The notes under the pieces are model-generated. The model did no database searches. It was not told the DNA's origin and saw only the letters and a list, made by a program, of their open reading frames with translations. From Spirogloea muscicola (taxonomy: Eukaryota > Streptophyta > Zygnematophyceae > Spirogloeales > Spirogloeaceae), in NCBI GenBank assembly GCA_009602725.1, contig WELB01000097.1, forward strand, positions 34,601 to 46,758: DNA of 12,158 bases, in the 5' to 3' direction. Made by a program: the position numbers and the translations under genes. This document shows, one piece after another, positions 8,166-12,158 of the stretch; positions within the stretch are counted from its first letter, which is position 1; each line of letters opens with the position of its first letter.

Positions 8166-8922
8166 CTGAGAAGGATGGATTCACCTGAAAAAGTGTTGCC
8201 TTGGTGGCTGCGATGATGCAGCAGACTTCAGGCAGATGGACTTGTGAAAGATCCACATTGCAGACACATACAGCCAGTAGTAAGCCAAGCTTCGCGGTTC
8301 CTGGCATTCAGCTAAGCAATGAATAGTGGGGTGGGGACAAATGCATTCCAATAAAATGATCACAAGGCGGGCAAGCATCCTCACACTTGCAAGATTGACT
8401 TATCACCTACATCTCATCATGTATCTTCTGTTGAGCAACGAGCTCTTGATGCAGATCAACTGCCACTTAGACTGGTAAAAAATACACCGTCGCTTTGCAA
8501 GTCCTAAACCTCGTGCCGCACTGGAGTGGCCCTCTTGTCTACAGCGCCTTCAAAAAAAATCAATGCTCAACCTGGGCATGTCGCCGAGCAAAGCCCAACA
8601 TGACTACCACCCCGAGCTCGCTGTGTCAATTTTCCATCCCTCTTCTGCTGATGGGATGCCCAAGAAAGCAGATACTGGCAAGAGCTGAAGTGCTTCTTCA
8701 CAGCATCTTGCGAGTAGCTGACGCTGACGCCTCACCAGGCACCTCTGGACTGCCTCAGAGGTCAGAGGTGCCTGCCTACGCTAAGGCCACAGTAATTTTG
8801 ACGACCTCTTGATGACCTGAGTATATTCTGGGCTGCACAAGCGGCACCTCGGCATCTTGCTCCATGCCGCTCTCGCCTTCACTCTGCATCTGCTGTCTCA
8901 CACCTCACCCCTCCAGGCCGGG
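8166..8922. other. Intergenic region and probable HSP60 3' UTR
   Basis: No gene or RNA recognised. The part next to 8923 should hold the HSP60 3' UTR and poly(A) site on the minus strand, but I could not identify a signal. Open frames on both strands here are short and match no family I know. Confidence 0.55.
8737..8773. repeat. 11-bp hairpin with alternative pairing, HSP60 3' side
   Basis: AGGCACCTCTG (8737-8747) pairs perfectly with CAGAGGTGCCT (8763-8773) over a 15-nt loop. The loop holds a second CAGAGGT (8756-8762) that could pair with ACCTCTG (8741-8747) instead, so two hairpins exclude each other. It lies 150 bp past the HSP60 stop codon. Confidence 0.75.
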
Positions 8923-8931
8923 CTAATAGTC

Positions 8932-8962
<31 letters not shown>

Positions 8963-11951
8963 CCGCCCATGCCGCCATTGTCCTTCTCGTCCTTGGGTGC
9001 TTCCACAATGATGCATTCTGTCGTCGTCATCAACGACGAGACACTGCCATCANCCCCAACCAAAAAACACCCAAAAGTCACACAGGTGCCCCGTCAGTGT
9101 CTGTGGGGGTAACGTGAGAGAAGCCCGCGGCTGTGGGGCTGGGACCAACCTGGCGGCGTCCACAAGCGCCGTGCGGATGACCTTAGCCGGATCAATGATC
9201 CCCGCCTTCACCATGTCCACATACTCGCCTGTGTGCCACAATCGCTTGCAACACGGGTCAACGTTGCCGCCTCGAAGCCGCACTTGGCGTTGAGGCAACC
9301 ATCCTGACAGAACGGAAAAGAGTAAGGTGGCACCTGTGGCAGCGTCATAACCAAGCTCCACGTTGTCCTGCTCCAGCAGCTTGCCAACAACCACGGCGCC
9401 CTCCACGCCCGCGTTGCTTGCAATGGTGTACGTGGGCATCTACATCACATTCCGGGAGCATGAGTGTAAGAGGCTACTGAGAAGGCTCAGTGGCAGAGCT
9501 GGCATCTGTGAGGAGCGATTGCGCCAATGGAAGAGGAAGGGAGAAACAAGAGGAAGGAGGGACCATCATCACTTGAATGTGATGATCATAACAGGGATAA
9601 TCAGAGGGACGAGAAGAAGATGCAAGGTGGGAGAGCTCAGCAGCGGAGGAACGCAGAGGAGGGAGAGGGTAGGGAAGGAGGGCGCAACATACCTTGAGTG
9701 CATTCTGAATGATCTGCACGCCAACCTTCTGGTCAAAGGGCAGGCTCTCGGCTGCACGCGTCAGCTCCTTGGACGCATACAGCAGCACAACGCCACCACC
9801 TGGGCAGTACAACCAGCAGCCGCCGGGGTCAGCGGCGTGACCGCGTTGAGCACAGGTGTAGATTGCAGGCGGTGCCAACTTGAGGAGAAAGAAACAGCAA
9901 TTTAATTGACCAGGGGTGGCCCAATCTGCCATTTATATGGGCAAAATTCCATTTAGATAGGTAAGGACGTTCATTAATGGGGCGGAGAAGGGGCGCGCAC
10001 CAGGAACGATGCCCTCCTCGACGGCGGCCTTGGTCGCGTTGAGAGCGTCCGTGACGCGGTCCTTCTTCTCCTGCACCTCCACCTCGCTCGCACCGCCAAT
10101 CTGCCGGGGCACCTCACCGTGACCACCGCCCCCATTGCAAACGTCAGCACTACCATCCCCTTTGACCACCATTGCTTAGCGCCCGCGCAAGAAGCTTGCG
10201 CGCACCTTGAGGACAGCCACGCCACCCGAGAGCTTCGCCAGCCGCTCCTGCAGCTTCTCCTTGTCGTAGTCTGACGTTGACTCCGCCATGGCGCTCCGCA
10301 ACTGCCACCATCACCGTGCCGCAATGAGGGCGTCGCCGCTGCTGCCATCTGATTAGACCAAGGACGCATGGCAGCCTGGACAACTGAATAGAGGCAGCAC
10401 CTGCTCGCAGCGGTCGTCGATGGCCTTCTTGTCCCCGCTGCCATCGAGAATGATGGTGTCGTCCTTGGACACCGTCACCTGGCAAACGCAGCCGCCGGCA
10501 CACCAGCCCGCATCTCGGCATCAGAATCGAGCCGAGCCGAGCTGAAGGGATAACGAAAATTATAATACTAATAATAATCAGTCATCTTAACAATTAAGGG
10601 GGACCAACAAGGCGGTGCTCACCCGCTTGGCAGCGCCGAGCTGCTCGGGCTCCACCTTCTCAAGCTTGTGCCCGAGCTCCTCGGACACGACCTGGCCGCC
10701 GGTGAGCACCGCCAGGTCCTGCAGCCCGGCCTTGCGGTTCTCGCCGAACCCGGGCGCCTTCACTGCCACCACCTGGCACACCGACACGGCGGCGCAAGCG
10801 GTGCTTGGTCTCGAGCACGGCGATCGCCGCCGCCGCCGCCGCTGCCGCTGCTGCAGGTCTGGCGGACCTTGACGCCGGCGCGGAGCTTGTTGACGATGAG
10901 CGTGGCGAGCGCCTCGCTCTCCACGTCCTCCGCCACGATCAGCAGCGGCCGTTGCATCTAAGCAGGCAGACGGAGGAGGGAGGACGGCCGTGAGCGCCAG
11001 TTGCTTGCGACAACTCCACCGGCTCACCATGACTGCGGGGGCGGCACCAGCACTGAGCTTCCACGAGGCAGCGGCTACTCACCTTGAGGACGAGCTCGAG
11101 AACGGGGAGGATGGAGTTAAGGCCGGTGATCTTCTTCTCCACGATGAGGATCAGCGGGTTGTCGAGCTCCTGCGCGAGGGAGGAGGGAGGTGGAAGGTGG
11201 TCAGCACCTGAGCCTCTCTGATCAGAGCAAGATGTGAGAAGAAGAGAAAAGGGGAGAGACAGGAGAGGGGTTTATGAGAAAGAGGGGTCTATGGAGAAGG
11301 GAGGGAGGAGGGAAGGAAGCGGGCGTTGCACCGCTTTCTGCGTCTTGGTGTTGGTGACAAAGTACGGCGAGATGTAGCCGCGGTCGAGCTTCATGCCCTC
11401 CACCACCTCCAGCTCGTTCTCCAGCGTCTTCCCATCCTGCGCTCCAGGCCACCGCGCCGCACGGCCATCCCCCCATCAGACTGTGTTGCGACAGAGGGAG
11501 GTGGGGTGGAGAGGAGGGAGGGAGGAGGGAGATAGGGAGGAGGGAGGGAGGCGCTCACCGCCACGGTGATCACGCCCTCCTTCCCAACCTTCTCCATCGC
11601 CTTGGCAATCAGGTCACCAATCTCGCGCTCCCCGTTTGCCGAGATCGTCGCCACCTGCTTTCAGGCAAGTTGGGTTGAGGAGGGAGGGAGGGAGGGCGCA
11701 TGGCAGCAGATGCAGTACTAAGAGGAGGGACGACGGAGGGAGGAGAGAGGGAGGAGGAGGTGCTGCGCGGCGCACCTGCGCAATCTCCTCGGTCGTGCTG
11801 ATGGTACGCGCCCGCTGCTTGATGTAGTCCACGACGTTGGACACGGCGAGGCTGATGCCGCGGCGCAGGTCCATGGCGTTCATGCCGGCGGCCACGGACT
11901 TGCAACCCTCAGTGAAAATGGCACGCGCAAGTATCGTGGCCGCCGTTGTCC
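8923..11951 (-). CDS. HSP60: Mitochondrial chaperonin HSP60 (5' partial, 13 exons)
   Basis: ATP-driven folding chamber of the mitochondrial matrix, working with HSP10. Exons on the minus strand: 11951-11776, 11654-11559, 11436-11332, 11169-11083, 10957-10868, 10772-10623, 10478-10401, 10301-10206, 10100-10001, 9799-9693, 9439-9334, 9228-9150, 9043-8923; all phases agree and give 462 residues ending in TAG. Visible landmarks in order: [13 protein letters not shown] (nucleotide loop, where the family usually has Thr, or Cys in plants, at the first Ala), [88 protein letters not shown], the chaperonin signature [32 protein letters not shown], and a C-terminal tail of five GGM plus [12 protein letters not shown] and the GGM tail mark the mitochondrial rather than plastid type. 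About the first 110 residues, with the targeting peptide and the catalytic GDG, are off the right edge. Confidence 0.96.
8932..8976 (-). repeat. GGM-coding 9-bp repeat tail of HSP60
   Basis: Five near-identical GGCGGCATG units (one with GGT) encode the Gly-Gly-Met tail found on bacterial and mitochondrial HSP60. In GroEL this tail projects into the folding cavity floor. Confidence 0.9.
9229..9333 (-). other. HSP60 intron 11, stop-free and multiple of three
   Basis: 105-nt intron with donor GTGCCA and acceptor CACACAG, phase 1 on both sides. Reading through it stays open and would add 35 residues inside the conserved stretch GYDAATGEYVD. Homology says it is removed. Confidence 0.85.
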
Positions 11952-12158
11952 CTGCCAGCAATGGAATAGCTTCATCGACTGAGGGCTCGTAGCTTGGGCA
12001 GATGATTGTGAACGTACATGCATGAAGTATCTGCAACTTGCAAGCTAGGTGAAAGAGAGAAGGGGGAGGCATCGTAGCCAGCAAACAAAGAAGAAAGCAG
12101 GAGCGTGACTCGCAGAGAGAGGCAGAATGATAATGAAGGGGGGGAAGGGGGGTGCGGG
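11952..12158 (-). other. HSP60 intron at right edge
   Basis: Upstream of the exon starting at 11951 the minus strand shows CTGGCAG (acceptor) and then CT-rich sequence with no HSP60-like coding. The exon with the GDG motif and the transit peptide lies beyond the window. The open frame running through to 12084 has no chaperonin residues in this part. Confidence 0.75.

Noticed and set aside
7488-8188. Two overlapping plus-strand open frames with a repeated peptide (HSVTPAKQPQV and HSVTSAKQPQV)
   Set aside because: The peptide similarity comes from the 111-bp DNA repeat. Differences between copies are mostly replacing, and no known domain is visible.
8932-8976. Short tandem repeat that might be taken for a CRISPR-like array
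   Set aside because: It is nine-base units without spacers that encode the HSP60 GGM tail.

Overview
The window is nuclear DNA from a GC-rich, intron-dense eukaryote of the green lineage (green alga or plant relative). Three independent signs support this. The first gene matches plant PTB3-type polypyrimidine-tract-binding proteins. The second belongs to the TRICHOME BIREFRINGENCE-LIKE (TBL) family, which is typical of green plants. The third is a mitochondrial HSP60 whose wording is close to plant HSP60. TTTAGGG-like (plant-type telomeric) repeats also occur at 6491-6523. I cannot name the species.

Layout. (1) 167-3119, plus strand: PTB3-like RNA-binding protein, 10 exons carrying RRM2, RRM3 and RRM4; the 5' end and RRM1 lie left of the window. 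(2) 3120-3937: convergent intergenic DNA with C-tracts and two hairpins. (3) 3938 to about 6726, minus strand: a TBL/PC-esterase with at least 7 exons, GDS and DCxHW catalytic motifs intact, and an unresolved N-terminus. (4) About 6840-8165: a block of repeats made of three module types (a 19-nt hairpin followed by an A-run, a 111-bp module, and a 99-bp module), some inverted, on either side of a GT-rich microsatellite. (5) 8166-8922: no gene seen; it holds one strong hairpin in the probable HSP60 3' region. (6) 8923-11951, minus strand: mitochondrial HSP60, 13 exons, with its first exon(s) right of the window. (7) 11952-12158: HSP60 intron.

All three exon models were built by hand from homology plus GT/AG borders. 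Each keeps one open frame through every junction: 374 residues for PTB, 386 from exon 2 onward for TBL, and 462 for HSP60, so all look functional. The genes have unrelated jobs (RNA processing, wall-polysaccharide acylation, mitochondrial protein folding) and do not form a system. The least explained parts are the repeat block, the transcription-oriented CU-rich introns found in all three genes, and two introns that are multiples of three and free of stops. I found no CRISPR array, tRNA, rRNA or clearly novel multi-gene system.
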